DNA of 15,478 nucleotides, from the NCBI GenBank assembly GCA_018713375.1, contig DVOV01000117.1, forward strand, positions 1 to 15,478. Direction: 5' to 3'. The notes beneath the pieces were generated by a model, which searched no databases, had not been told where the DNA came from, and saw only the letters and a program-made list of their open reading frames with translations. The position numbers and the translations under genes are program-made. This stretch comes from Candidatus Scatomorpha stercorigallinarum. Its GTDB lineage: Bacteria; Bacillota_A; Clostridia; Oscillospirales; Oscillospiraceae. Positions 1-6,462 of this stretch are shown one piece after another. Position 1 is the first letter of the stretch; every line of letters starts with the position of its first letter.

Positions 1-233
1 GAGAAAAAAAGTTCTTTGTGCGTCATCTTACGAAAAAAGAAAAATCCACCAATCGTAACAACAATTATAAACAGTACAATATTAAGAATTAACCATCGTG
101 TACTATCTGCGGATATTGACCCATCTGGCAATGTTACTATTGTCCATCTTACCAAAAAACGGACCTCCAGTTGAAAACATATCCAACTTGCTACAATGCA
201 ATATAGAGGAACTTTCCACCATGATTTCTTCAT
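1..233 (-). CDS. Small membrane protein, N-terminal part (cut by window edge)
   Basis: The first 77 codons are open on the minus strand from an ATG at 233, with a strong AAAGGAGG ribosome site at 242-249, eight bases upstream. The protein begins MKKSWWKVPLYCIVASWICF and shows two hydrophobic segments (about residues 8-22 and 48-69) separated by a short polar loop containing LPDGSISADS. After the second segment comes a basic stretch (RKMTHKE), and the gene runs off the window. Codon use is AT-rich, unlike every gene to the right. I do not recognise the family and assign no function. It is probably an inner-membrane protein. Its neighbour is a tRNA-Pro gene read in the same direction, and the composition change suggests that this side may belong to a different DNA segment. 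Confidence 0.72.
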   Translation of the reverse strand, partial: MKKSWWKVPLYCIVASWICFQLEVRFLVRWTIVTLPDGSISADSTRWLILNIVLFIIVVTIGGFFFFRKMTHKELFF

Positions 234-264
234 GCTATGCGCCTCCTTTGACCCAGTTTTTATA

Positions 265-293
265 ATTATATCACCGATTTTGTTGAAAAGCAA
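265..293 (-). promoter_or_regulatory. Probable promoter of the small membrane protein gene
   Basis: Read on the minus strand, a perfect -10 box TATAAT (265-270) is preceded after 17 bases by TTGCTT (288-293), a weak -35 box. Transcription would start near 258 and give a leader of about 25 bases carrying the ribosome site at 242-249. The -35 box overlaps the foot of the hairpin at 291-319. The region is AT-rich, so a chance -10 match is possible. Confidence 0.45.
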
Positions 294-319
294 AGGCAGG
301 AATTTTCTTCCTGCCTTTG
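288..319 (-). terminator. Intrinsic terminator candidate after tRNA-Pro
   Basis: A perfect 12-bp stem (291-302 with 308-319, arm CAAAGGCAGGAA) encloses a 5-base loop. On the minus strand the stem is followed by CTTTTC, a short U-tract. It lies downstream of the tRNA-Pro gene and upstream of the membrane-protein promoter, where a terminator separating the two would be expected. The U-tract is modest, so efficiency is uncertain. Confidence 0.6.
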
Positions 320-344
320 TCTGCTAAATTACACTTTCAATAGA

Positions 345-398
345 AATGATAAATCCGAACACATTACCCACTTGGATAATGTAGTTCGGATTATCATT
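345..398. repeat. Long imperfect hairpin next to the tRNA 3' end
   Basis: An inverted repeat of about 21 pairs: 345-366 pairs with 377-398, with one unpaired A on each arm (351 and 383) and a 10-base loop. The arms contain AATCCGAAC and GTTCGGATT. It begins only three bases beyond the encoded CCA end of tRNA-Pro (402). On the minus strand it is followed by a loosely U-rich stretch (about 333-345). It may be a first terminator or processing structure for the tRNA transcript, or a palindromic element sitting at the tRNA end. Confidence 0.6.
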
Positions 399-401
399 GT
401 T

Positions 402-477
402 TGGTCCGAGTGGCGAGACTCGAACTCGCGGCCTCCAGCTCCCAAAGCTGGCGCGCTACCAACTGCGCAACACCCGG
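402..477 (-). tRNA. tRNA-Pro (anticodon UGG), CCA encoded
   Basis: Read on the minus strand from 477 to 402, the sequence folds into a full cloverleaf. The acceptor stem is CCGGGTG/CACTCGG with one G-U pair, the D-stem is GCGC/GCGC with loop AGTTGGTA, the anticodon stem is CCAGC/GCTGG with loop TTTGGGA, and the T-stem is GCGAG/CTCGC with loop TTCGAGT. Loop position 34-36 reads TGG, which decodes proline codons CCA and, by wobble, other CCN. Discriminator A is followed by an encoded CCA. The length is 76 nt. Bases 8-9 are TT rather than the commoner TA, which is harmless. It stands alone with its own promoter and is transcribed away from trmB. Confidence 0.96.
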
Positions 478-500
478 ATTTGCCTGATTTGAGGAAATTT

Positions 501-529
501 ATTATACTATACGGCAAATTATTATGCAA
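501..529 (-). promoter_or_regulatory. tRNA-Pro promoter
   Basis: On the minus strand, TTGCAT (524-529) and TATAAT (501-506) are separated by exactly 17 bases, a near-consensus sigma-A promoter. Transcription would start about 17 bases before the tRNA 5' end at 477, as expected for a single tRNA gene. Confidence 0.85.
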
Positions 530-540
530 GCTTTTCTTCA

Positions 541-569
541 TTGATGTTTTGCGCGGAATGTGGTATCAT
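541..569 (+). promoter_or_regulatory. Promoter of the trmB-exoA-dusB-sigma operon
   Basis: TTGATG (541-546) and TATCAT (564-569) are separated by 17 bases, a good sigma-A match on the plus strand. It lies just upstream of the trmB ribosome site (about 574-581). It is back-to-back with the tRNA-Pro promoter: the two -35 boxes are only 11 bases apart. Its presence shows that the open frame running back to 541 cannot be the true trmB start. Confidence 0.75.
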
Positions 570-591
570 CACGGGAGGGAGCGTGAAAAAT

Positions 592-1266
592 GTGAGAATG
601 AGAAAGAAACCCAACCTGCAGCCGCGCATGGAGCGCTGTGCCGCCGTGCTCGAAACGGCGCCGGAGCAGCACAGGGGCCGCTGGCTGGATGATATGAGCC
701 GCCTCACAGGCCGCGAGCGGCCGTTTTCCGAGCTGCATGTGGAGCTCGGCTGCGGAAAGGGGCGCTTCACAGCCGGGATGGCGGAGGCGAACCCCTCGGT
801 CCTCTTCGCCGCAATTGAAAAGGTGCCGGACGCGATGGTCGTGGCAATGGAGCGCGTCTGCGCCGCCTCTCTCGGCAACGTGCGCTTCCTCGACAGGGAC
901 GCGGCGCAGCTCGGCGAATTCTTCGCGCCGGGAGAGGTGTCGCGCATATACATAAATTTCCCGGACCCCTGGCCGAAGAAGAAGCAGTTCAAGCGCCGGC
1001 TCACCGCGCCCAGCTTCCAGAAGCTCTGCGCCGCCGCGCTCGCGCCGGGTGGGGAGATCTGGTTCAAGACCGACAACGCCCCGCTCTTCGAGTGGAGCGT
1101 GGAGCAGCTGGCCGCCGGCGGCTGGGAACTGCGCGAGGTGACGCGCGACCTGCACGAAAACGGCCCAGTGGGCGTGATGACGGACTACGAGGCCAAGTTC
1201 CACGCCCAGGGCGTGAAGATAAACCGCCTGGTGGCGGTGAAGGGGGAGAACACGCTGTGCGGCTGA
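592..1266 (+). CDS. trmB: tRNA (guanine-N7)-methyltransferase TrmB
   Basis: This enzyme methylates N7 of guanine 46 in the tRNA variable loop using S-adenosylmethionine; it acts in the cytosol. The 224-residue protein has the usual family length. The SAM-binding loop ELGCGKGRF is at residues 51-59, and the signature [11 protein letters not shown] at 121-131, followed by FKRRL, is diagnostic of TrmB. FKTDN at 158-162 is also typical. I chose the GTG at 592 because it gives the family start (V/M)RMRKKPN and lies about ten bases after the purine-rich GGGAGGGAG (573-581). The GTG at 583 is too close to that site, and ATG 598 is an alternative. First gene of an operon; its stop overlaps the exoA start by ten bases. 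Confidence 0.95.
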   Translation: MRMRKKPNLQPRMERCAAVLETAPEQHRGRWLDDMSRLTGRERPFSELHVELGCGKGRFTAGMAEANPSVLFAAIEKVPDAMVVAMERVCAASLGNVRFLDRDAAQLGEFFAPGEVSRIYINFPDPWPKKKQFKRRLTAPSFQKLCAAALAPGGEIWFKTDNAPLFEWSVEQLAAGGWELREVTRDLHENGPVGVMTDYEAKFHAQGVKINRLVAVKGENTLCG

Positions 1267-2012
1267 TATCCTGGAACGTCAACGGCCTGCGGGCCGTTAT
1301 GAAAAAGGGCTTTGAGGACGCCTTCTGGGGCCTGGACGCCGACATGTTCTGCCTGCAGGAGACGAAGCTGCAGGCCGGGCAGCTGACGCTGGACCTGCCG
1401 GGCTACGAGCAGTTCTGGTGCTACGCCGAGCGCAAGGGCTATTCCGGCACGGCGGTGTTCACCCGCCGGGAGCCGGTAAGCGCGAGCTATAACCTCGGCC
1501 TGCCCGAGCACGACGCCGAGGGCCGCGTGATCACGCTGGAGTTCGAGGAGTTCTACCTCGTGTGCGTCTACACGCCGAACTCCCAGGACGAGCTGAAGCG
1601 GCTTCCCTACCGCATGGAGTGGGAGGACGCCTTCCGCGCGCACCTGGTGGCGCTGGACCGCAAGAAACCCGTCATCGTCTGCGGGGACATGAACGTCGCG
1701 CACGAGGAGATAGACCTCAAGAACCCCAAGACCAACCACTTCAACCCCGGCTTCTCCGACGAGGAGCGCGGCAAGATGACGGAGCTGCTCGCCGCCGGCT
1801 TCACGGACACCTTCCGCTACCTCTACCCCGACCTCGAGGGGGCCTACTCCTGGTGGAGCTACCGCGCCAACTCGCGCGAGCGGAACGTGGGCTGGCGTAT
1901 CGACTATTTCCTCTGCTCGGACCGCATCGCGCCCAACATCCGCCAGGCCTTCATCTGCCCGGAGATACAGGGCAGCGACCACTGCCCGGTGGGGCTTGAC
2001 ATCCTATGGTGA
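1257..2012 (+). CDS. exoA: Exodeoxyribonuclease III / AP endonuclease (ExoA, Xth)
   Basis: A DNA-repair enzyme that cuts DNA 5' of abasic sites and removes 3' blocking groups, using Mg2+. The 251 residues match the ExoA family length. All endonuclease/exonuclease/phosphatase-fold motifs are visible: ISWNVNGLR (4-12, metal-site N7), CLQETK (32-37, Glu35 metal ligand), CGDMNVAH (142-149, Asp144 and Asn146), a WRIDYFL segment near the C-terminus, and GSDHCPV (239-245) with the catalytic Asp241-His242 pair. The GTG start at 1257 gives the typical beginning (M)RLISWN and follows a GGGGGAG site (1242-1248) at eight bases. It overlaps trmB by ten bases and dusB by seven, so translational coupling is likely. 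Confidence 0.95.
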   Translation: MRLISWNVNGLRAVMKKGFEDAFWGLDADMFCLQETKLQAGQLTLDLPGYEQFWCYAERKGYSGTAVFTRREPVSASYNLGLPEHDAEGRVITLEFEEFYLVCVYTPNSQDELKRLPYRMEWEDAFRAHLVALDRKKPVIVCGDMNVAHEEIDLKNPKTNHFNPGFSDEERGKMTELLAAGFTDTFRYLYPDLEGAYSWWSYRANSRERNVGWRIDYFLCSDRIAPNIRQAFICPEIQGSDHCPVGLDILW

Positions 2013-2983
2013 GCATCGGCGGCGTGGCCCTGGGCGGGCGGGCCGTGCTGGCGCCGATGGCGGGCGTGACGGACGCGGCCTTCCGCGCCGAGTGCCTGCG
2101 CCAGGGCGCGGCGCTCGTCTATACGGAGATGGTAAGCGCCAAGGCCCTCTGCTACGAGGACAAAAAGACCGCGGCGCTGCTGTACGTCCCGGAGCGCTCC
2201 GGCCGGCCCGTGGCCGCGCAGATTTTCGGGCACGAACCCGAGGTGATGGCCGAGGGCGCGAGGAGGGCCGTTGAAATCTCCCGCGCGGACATAATAGACA
2301 TAAACATGGGCTGCCCCGTGGGCAAAATAGTCAAGAGCGGCGACGGCAGCGCGCTGATGCGCTCGCCCTCGCTGGCCGCGGAGATCGTCTCCGCCGTGGC
2401 GGAGGCGGCCGGCGTGCCGGTGACGGTGAAATTCCGCAAGGGCTGGGACGGCGGCGAGGTGAACGCTGTGCAGTTCGCGGCAATGTGCGAGCGCAGCGGG
2501 GCCGCCGCGGTGGCCGTGCACGGGCGGACGCGCGTGCAGATGTACGCCGGGCGGGCGGACTGGGACATCATCCGCGAAGTGAAGCGCGCCGTGTCCATCC
2601 CCGTCATCGCCAACGGCGACGTCGTGAGCGGCGCGGAGGCCGCACACATCCTGCGCTACACGGGCGCGGACCTGTGCATGATAGGGCGCGGCGCCTTTGG
2701 CGACCCCTGGATATTCGCCGCGGCCAACGCCGCCATCGAGGGCCGGCCGCAGCCGGAGCGCCCGCCGCTGGGCGCGCGGCTCGCAAGCGCCCTGCGCACC
2801 GTGCGCGAGGCGGCGGCGTACAAGGGCGAGCGCCTGGCCTGCATCGAGGCGCGGGGCCACCTGCCCTGGTACCTGCACGGCGTGCCGCACTCGGCGGAGT
2901 ACAAGCGCGCGCTGACGCAGGTGAGCACGATAGAGGACATCGAGCGCGAGCTCCGGCGCATCGAACGGGAGCTGGGCGCATAG
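2006..2983 (+). CDS. dusB: tRNA-dihydrouridine synthase (DusB/NifR3 type)
   Basis: FMN-dependent enzyme that reduces specific tRNA uridines to dihydrouridine with NADPH. The 325 residues fit the family. Visible motifs: [13 protein letters not shown] (15-27) for the FMN-binding start of the TIM barrel, [10 protein letters not shown] (39-48), INMGCPV (99-105) with the catalytic Cys103, VKFRKGWD on a later strand, AVHGRTR with [16 protein letters not shown], and [13 protein letters not shown] for phosphate binding. The C-terminal part is the helical tRNA-binding domain. The TEMVSAKAL and RKGWD signatures favour the DusB/NifR3 subgroup; the exact uridine target cannot be read from sequence. The ATG lies inside the end of exoA. 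A 7-bp hairpin (2973-2979 with 2988-2994) spans the stop but has no U-tract. Confidence 0.94.
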   Translation: MVSIGGVALGGRAVLAPMAGVTDAAFRAECLRQGAALVYTEMVSAKALCYEDKKTAALLYVPERSGRPVAAQIFGHEPEVMAEGARRAVEISRADIIDINMGCPVGKIVKSGDGSALMRSPSLAAEIVSAVAEAAGVPVTVKFRKGWDGGEVNAVQFAAMCERSGAAAVAVHGRTRVQMYAGRADWDIIREVKRAVSIPVIANGDVVSGAEAAHILRYTGADLCMIGRGAFGDPWIFAAANAAIEGRPQPERPPLGARLASALRTVREAAAYKGERLACIEARGHLPWYLHGVPHSAEYKRALTQVSTIEDIERELRRIERELGA

Positions 2984-2998
2984 GGCCGCGCCCACGGC

Positions 2999-3005
2999 AA
3001 GGAGG
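2999..3005 (+). promoter_or_regulatory. Shine-Dalgarno site that fixes the sigma-factor TTG start
   Basis: AAGGAGG is a full anti-SD match located eight bases before TTG at 3014. The upstream in-frame GTG at 3005 begins inside this site and cannot be used together with it. Confidence 0.85.
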
Positions 3006-3013
3006 TGAGGCTG

Positions 3014-3634
3014 TTGACAAGGGAAGAGGAGCGCGAGATCATCGAGCGCGTGCGCTCGGGGGACACGGAAGCCTTCGGCGCGCTGGTGGCAGAGCACCAG
3101 AACCGCGTCTACAGCCTCGCGCTGCGCATGGTGGGCAACGAGGAGGACGCGCGCGACCTGGCGCAGGAGGCCTTCATCCGGGCCTACACCTCCCTGGCCG
3201 GTTTCCGCGGAGACAGCAAGTTCTCCGTCTGGCTCTACCGGCTGACGAGCAACATCTGCATCGACTTCCTGCGCAGCCGCGCGCGGCGGCAGGCGGTGTC
3301 GCTCACCTATGACGACGACGAGGCCGAGGGCGGCGAGATGGAGATACCCGACGAGCGCTTTTCCCCCGAGGCCGGCCTGGAGCGCAGTGAGCTGCGCGAG
3401 GCCGTGCGCCGCGGGCTGGACACGCTGAGCCCCGAGTTCCGCGACATACTGCTGCTGCGGGAGATCGACGGGCTGAGCTACGCGGAGATCGGCGAGGCGC
3501 TTCAGCTCGAGGAGGGGACGGTCAAGTCCCGCATTTTCCGGGCCAGAAAAAAGCTCACGGAATTTTTGATCAGGGACGGGAACATTCCCGACGGGCTTGC
3601 GTCACAAGGGCGAAAGGGAGGTGTGGACACGTGA
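3014..3634 (+). CDS. ECF (SigW-like) RNA polymerase sigma factor
   Basis: An extracytoplasmic-function sigma factor of 206 residues, made of sigma region 2 and region 4 only. Region 2 spans about 22-90 and includes DARDLAQEAFIRAY (45-58), the core-binding helix, and SVWLYRLTSNICIDFLR (71-87) for -10 recognition. Region 4 spans about 128-182 with LSPEFRDILLLREIDG (138-153), YAEIGEALQLEEGTVKSR (156-173) as the helix-turn-helix, and IFRARKKL. The linker is acidic. The TTG start is set by the AAGGAGG site at 2999. The stop overlaps the anti-sigma GTG by four bases, the usual co-translated arrangement. I found no convincing ECF-type autoregulatory promoter upstream; it appears to be carried on the trmB transcript. 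SigW-like is a resemblance, not a proven orthology. Confidence 0.93.
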   Translation: MTREEEREIIERVRSGDTEAFGALVAEHQNRVYSLALRMVGNEEDARDLAQEAFIRAYTSLAGFRGDSKFSVWLYRLTSNICIDFLRSRARRQAVSLTYDDDEAEGGEMEIPDERFSPEAGLERSELREAVRRGLDTLSPEFRDILLLREIDGLSYAEIGEALQLEEGTVKSRIFRARKKLTEFLIRDGNIPDGLASQGRKGGVDT

Positions 3635-4500
3635 AAGACTGCGGCGAATATCAGCGGGAGATCAGCCTGCTGATCGACGGGGAGCTGTCGGAGCCTCAGA
3701 AGACCGGGCTGCTCCGCCATATCGGGCAATGCGACGAGTGCCGCAGGGTCTACGACGCGTTCAACGCCATCTCCCTTTCACTTCCTGAGGAAGCGGCCCC
3801 GGCGGGCTTCGCGGAGGACGTGATGAGCGCCATAAAGGGCCTCAACGTCACGCCCATGCCCGTGCCGGAGAAAAAGCGCCCCTTCAGGTGGAAGCGCGCC
3901 GCGGCGCTGGCGGCCTGCCTGGCCGTGGTCGTCGCCGCGGCGGCCGCGCTGCCGCGCCTGGCCCCCGCCGGCGCCGCGCCGGAGGCCGCGGAGCCCGCCG
4001 TATTTGGCATGATGGGCGAGGACGCTCGCAGCGACGACGCCGCCGGGACGGAAACGGAACCGGCCGGCGCCGAGCCCGCAGACGAGCCCGCGGAGGCCGC
4101 GCCGGAGGGCACGCTCTTTGACGCCGAGGGCGGAACGCCGTCAAACGCCCTGCCCGAGGAGGAGGGCGCCGCCGCGGGAGCGGAGTCCCTCGCCACCGAG
4201 CCGCCGCGCCTGCGCGAGTGTGAGGTGACGGGGGCGGAGGTGTACGAATCCGGCGAGCTGCTGAACACGCTCTCCGGCGAGGATGCGCCCGAGCTGGCCG
4301 CGCTGCTCAAATACGCCGGGCCCTACGGCGGCGAAGCGCCGGCCGGCGGCGGCTACTGCGTCAGCCTCAGCATGGAGGGCGCGCCGGAGCTGACGGTGGA
4401 GGTGTACATCGTCGGCGGCGGGCTGGCCTGCCTCTGCAACGGCGAAGCCTACACGGCGGAGGGCAGCGCCGGCGATTTCCTGGACGCCGTCGGCGGATGA
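3631..4500 (+). CDS. Membrane anti-sigma factor with N-terminal zinc finger
   Basis: Expected to hold the preceding ECF sigma inactive at the membrane until an envelope signal releases it. The N-terminal 45 residues are a zf-HC2-type anti-sigma domain: Cys4, then LLIDGELS (13-20), then His30-x3-Cys34-x2-Cys37, the zinc ligand pattern. One membrane helix (about 89-107, preceded by KKRPFRWKR) gives a cytosolic N-terminus and an extracytoplasmic C-terminus. Residues about 109-195 are a low-complexity Ala/Glu/Pro/Gly-rich acidic stretch, probably a disordered stalk. The last 95 residues look folded, with GGYCVSLSMEGAPELTVEVY and LACLCNGEAYT, but I do not recognise that domain; it may sense the signal. 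The GTG start follows AAAGGGAGG at nine bases and overlaps the sigma stop. At 289 residues it is longer than RsiW. Confidence 0.88.
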   Translation: MKDCGEYQREISLLIDGELSEPQKTGLLRHIGQCDECRRVYDAFNAISLSLPEEAAPAGFAEDVMSAIKGLNVTPMPVPEKKRPFRWKRAAALAACLAVVVAAAAALPRLAPAGAAPEAAEPAVFGMMGEDARSDDAAGTETEPAGAEPADEPAEAAPEGTLFDAEGGTPSNALPEEEGAAAGAESLATEPPRLRECEVTGAEVYESGELLNTLSGEDAPELAALLKYAGPYGGEAPAGGGYCVSLSMEGAPELTVEVYIVGGGLACLCNGEAYTAEGSAGDFLDAVGG

Positions 4501-4520
4501 AAAACCAAAAGCATGTTATC

Positions 4521-4560
4521 CCCCCTTTTTGCGCCCAGGCGGTGCAAAAAGGGGGTTTTT
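4521..4560 (+). terminator. Strong intrinsic terminator of the trmB-to-anti-sigma operon
   Basis: A perfect 12-bp stem (4521-4532, CCCCCTTTTTGC, with 4544-4555) extends by a G-U and two G-C pairs to a 5-base loop (4536-4540). TTTTT (4556-4560) follows immediately. It lies 20 bases after the anti-sigma stop and before the rex promoter. Confidence 0.95.
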
Positions 4561-4586
4561 ACCGTTAAAAATGCCTGAAAGCGCAC

Positions 4587-4615
4587 TTGAAACCGCCCGC
4601 TTCACGTGTTATAAT
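4587..4615 (+). promoter_or_regulatory. Promoter of rex
   Basis: TTGAAA (4587-4592) and TATAAT (4610-4615) are separated by 17 bases, a near-perfect sigma-A promoter. The leader of about 72 bases contains a GC hairpin (4633-4639 with 4643-4649, loop TTT, one G-U pair) and a run of six Ts (4663-4668) before the ribosome site. I see no clear Rex operator of the TTGTTAA-N4-TTAACAA type here. Confidence 0.9.
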
Positions 4616-4694
4616 ATTCTACCGCGGTGTGCGGCGCGCTTTGCGCGTCCGGATATCATCCATTTTTTAGCATCAGGAACAGGTGAGATCGACC

Positions 4695-5360
4695 ATGAAA
4701 CAGGCAAGGGTGTCCAACAACGTTATCCGCCGGCTGCCCCGGTATCTGCGCAAGCTCGACGAGCTGCGCGGCGCGGGGGTGGACCGCATATCCTCCGGGG
4801 AGCTGGGCCGGCAGATGGGACTCACTTCCTCTCAGATACGCCAGGACTTCAGCTGCTTCGGCGAGTTCGGCCAGCAGGGCTACGGCTATAACGTCACCGC
4901 CCTGCGGGGCGAGATAGCCTCCATCCTCGGCATGGACCGGCACTTTTCCGCCGTGCTCGTGGGCGTGGGCAACATCGGCCGCGCGCTGATCGAGAACTTC
5001 TGCTTCGAGCAGTACGGCTTCCACATCGCCTCTGCCTACGACGTGCGGCCCGACCTGGTGGGCGCCAGCATCGGCGGCATCATGGTGCACGACATCTCCG
5101 AGCTGCCCAACGCCTTCGCCCAGGGCCCGGTGGACGTGGCCGTCCTCTCCGTGCCGAAGATGATGGCCAACCGCGCCGCCCATCAGCTGCAGGAGCTGGG
5201 CGTGCGCTCCATCTGGAACTTCACCAATGTGGAGCTGGACGTGGGCCCGGGCGTAATCGTGGAGAACATACATTTTTCCGACAGCCTGCTCGCTCTCGGC
5301 TACTACCTGGCCGAGAGCATCGACGCCAAGGCGGCCGCCGCGGCGGGAGGGGGCAAATAA
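4695..5360 (+). CDS. rex: Redox-sensing transcriptional repressor Rex
   Basis: Rex binds NAD+/NADH and represses fermentation and respiration genes when NADH is low. The 221 residues have the full two-domain layout. The winged-helix DNA-binding domain (about 5-75) contains RRLPRYLRKLDEL (12-24), SSQIRQDFSCFGEFGQQGYG (45-64) as recognition helix and wing, and YNV. The Rossmann domain follows with AVLVGVGNIGRAL (86-98, dinucleotide loop G90-x-G92-x2-G95), AYDVRPDLVG (114-123), and a C-terminal swapped helix (about 197-212). The ATG at 4695 follows AGGTGAG at seven bases; an upstream in-frame GTG (4683) overlaps that site and is rejected. Its stop overlaps the next gene's ATG (TAATG). Confidence 0.96.
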   Translation: MKQARVSNNVIRRLPRYLRKLDELRGAGVDRISSGELGRQMGLTSSQIRQDFSCFGEFGQQGYGYNVTALRGEIASILGMDRHFSAVLVGVGNIGRALIENFCFEQYGFHIASAYDVRPDLVGASIGGIMVHDISELPNAFAQGPVDVAVLSVPKMMANRAAHQLQELGVRSIWNFTNVELDVGPGVIVENIHFSDSLLALGYYLAESIDAKAAAAAGGGK

Positions 5361-6403
5361 TGAGCGCGGCGCTCAAGCGCGCATCGGCCCTGCTGCTGGC
5401 CGCGGCGCTGCTGGCCGTCCCGGCCTCCGCCGCCGGCTCGGCGGGCGACCCGCTCGTCTCCCGCTCCTATGCCGAGAGCTGGGGCGAGGCCCTGGCCGGC
5501 GAAGCGGCGGAGGCCGCCGCGCAGGAGCTGCGCGAGGTGTACGACGCGGCCCTGGCCGCCGGCAGCGTGGGCACGCGCACGGTATCCCTCTCGGACGGGG
5601 ACGCCGTCCGCCTGCGCGAAGGCGCCTCCGCCGTGCTCACGGCGGGCTCCGCCCGCGTTGCGCTCCACGCCGGCGCGCTGGTGAACGCCACCGTCGGCGG
5701 CGAGGCCGGCAACGGCCGCTTCAACGCGGGCCAGCTCTACATCGCCTGCGAGGGCTGCGACGCCACCATAACCTCCAGCGGCAGCAGCGTGCTCGCCGTC
5801 AGCGGCGGCTATGAGCTGGTGGAATACGTGCCCGAATTCACGGACGTGCCGCAGGGCGAGTGGTACAGCAGCTATGTCTACGAGGCCGTGCGCCTGGGCC
5901 TGGTGGACGGCATGAGCGCCACCGTGTTCAGCCCGGAGGGCAGCTTCACCGCCGCCCAGGCCGTGAAGATCGCCGCCTGCATGCACCAGCTCTACCACGA
6001 GGGCGAGGTGACGCTCGCCAACGGCGCGGACCCGGCCTGGTACTCGACTTACCTGCAATACGCCCTGGACAAGGGCGTGGCCGGCGCGGAGTACGGCCAG
6101 ATGACGGCCGAGCAGCTGAACGCGCCCATCAGCCGGCGCGACTATGTCTCGCTCTTCTATAACGCCCTGCCCGCGGCGGAGTACACGCTGTCCAACAGCG
6201 TGGCCGACGGGGCCATCCCGGACGTGGGCATGGCAGACGAGGGCGCGCAGGCCATCTACGCCTTCTACCGCGCGGGCATCCTCAACGGCTCCAACGAGGA
6301 GGGCTATTTCCTGCCGGAGAGCGGCATCAGGCGCTCCGAGGTGGCGGCCATCGTCGTGCGCATGTTCGTGCCGGACGAGCGCGTGTCCGTCAGCCTCGGC
6401 TGA
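5360..6403 (+). CDS. Secreted S-layer homology (SLH) domain protein
   Basis: A 347-residue exported protein, probably anchored to cell-wall secondary polymer by its SLH repeats. A Sec signal peptide is clear: KR near the N-terminus, a hydrophobic Ala/Leu core (8-20) and a VPASAAG cleavage region (about 20-26). Residues 70-155 form a beta-rich region (VSLSDGDAVRL, AVLTAGSARVALHAGALV) that is not assigned to a named domain. Three SLH-like repeats follow: about 160-212 (FTDVPQGEWYSSYVYEAVRLGLVDGM), 226-269 (WYSTYLQYALDKGV) and 286-336 (IPDVGMADEGAQAIYAFYRAGILNG). The start overlaps the rex stop, with GGGAGGGGG upstream. It has no enzymatic motif. Being co-transcribed with rex is unusual for a surface protein. 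Confidence 0.85.
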   Translation: MSAALKRASALLLAAALLAVPASAAGSAGDPLVSRSYAESWGEALAGEAAEAAAQELREVYDAALAAGSVGTRTVSLSDGDAVRLREGASAVLTAGSARVALHAGALVNATVGGEAGNGRFNAGQLYIACEGCDATITSSGSSVLAVSGGYELVEYVPEFTDVPQGEWYSSYVYEAVRLGLVDGMSATVFSPEGSFTAAQAVKIAACMHQLYHEGEVTLANGADPAWYSTYLQYALDKGVAGAEYGQMTAEQLNAPISRRDYVSLFYNALPAAEYTLSNSVADGAIPDVGMADEGAQAIYAFYRAGILNGSNEEGYFLPESGIRRSEVAAIVVRMFVPDERVSVSLG

Positions 6404-6417
6404 GAGATAAGATCACC

Positions 6418-6445
6418 GGGAGCCGGCCTGTGCCGGCTCCCTTTT
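6418..6445 (+). terminator. Hairpin terminator between the SLH gene and mnmE
   Basis: A perfect 10-bp stem (6418-6427, GGGAGCCGGC, with 6432-6441) has a CTGT loop and is followed by TTTT (6442-6445). It starts 14 bases after the SLH stop. The mnmE ribosome site begins only six bases after the T-tract, which leaves no room for a separate promoter between them. The T-tract is short, so partial read-through is plausible. Confidence 0.8.
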
Positions 6446-6462
6446 GCCATCAGGAGGGAAAT

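Noticed and set aside
329..541. A 70-codon minus-strand open frame over the tRNA gene
   Set aside because: It reads straight through the tRNA-Pro gene and its promoter and has no good ribosome site.
541..591. Longer trmB start (TTG 541 or ATG 544)
   Set aside because: This stretch contains the operon promoter and the ribosome site. The family start (M)RMRKKP fits GTG 592.
2973..2994. Hairpin TGGGCGC/GCGCCCA spanning the dusB stop as a terminator
   Set aside because: It has no T-tract and lies between genes that otherwise look co-transcribed.
3955..4215. Repetitive-looking Ala/Glu/Pro codons in the anti-sigma gene as a tandem repeat
   Set aside because: No fixed repeat unit is visible at DNA or protein level. 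It is low-complexity stalk sequence.
4587..4610. Possible SigW-type promoter (TGAAAC ... CGT) or Rex operator upstream of rex
   Set aside because: The TGAAAC-to-CGT spacing is 11 bases rather than about 16, and the TTGAA/TTCA half-sites are spaced wrongly for a Rex site. The sigma-A promoter explains the same bases.
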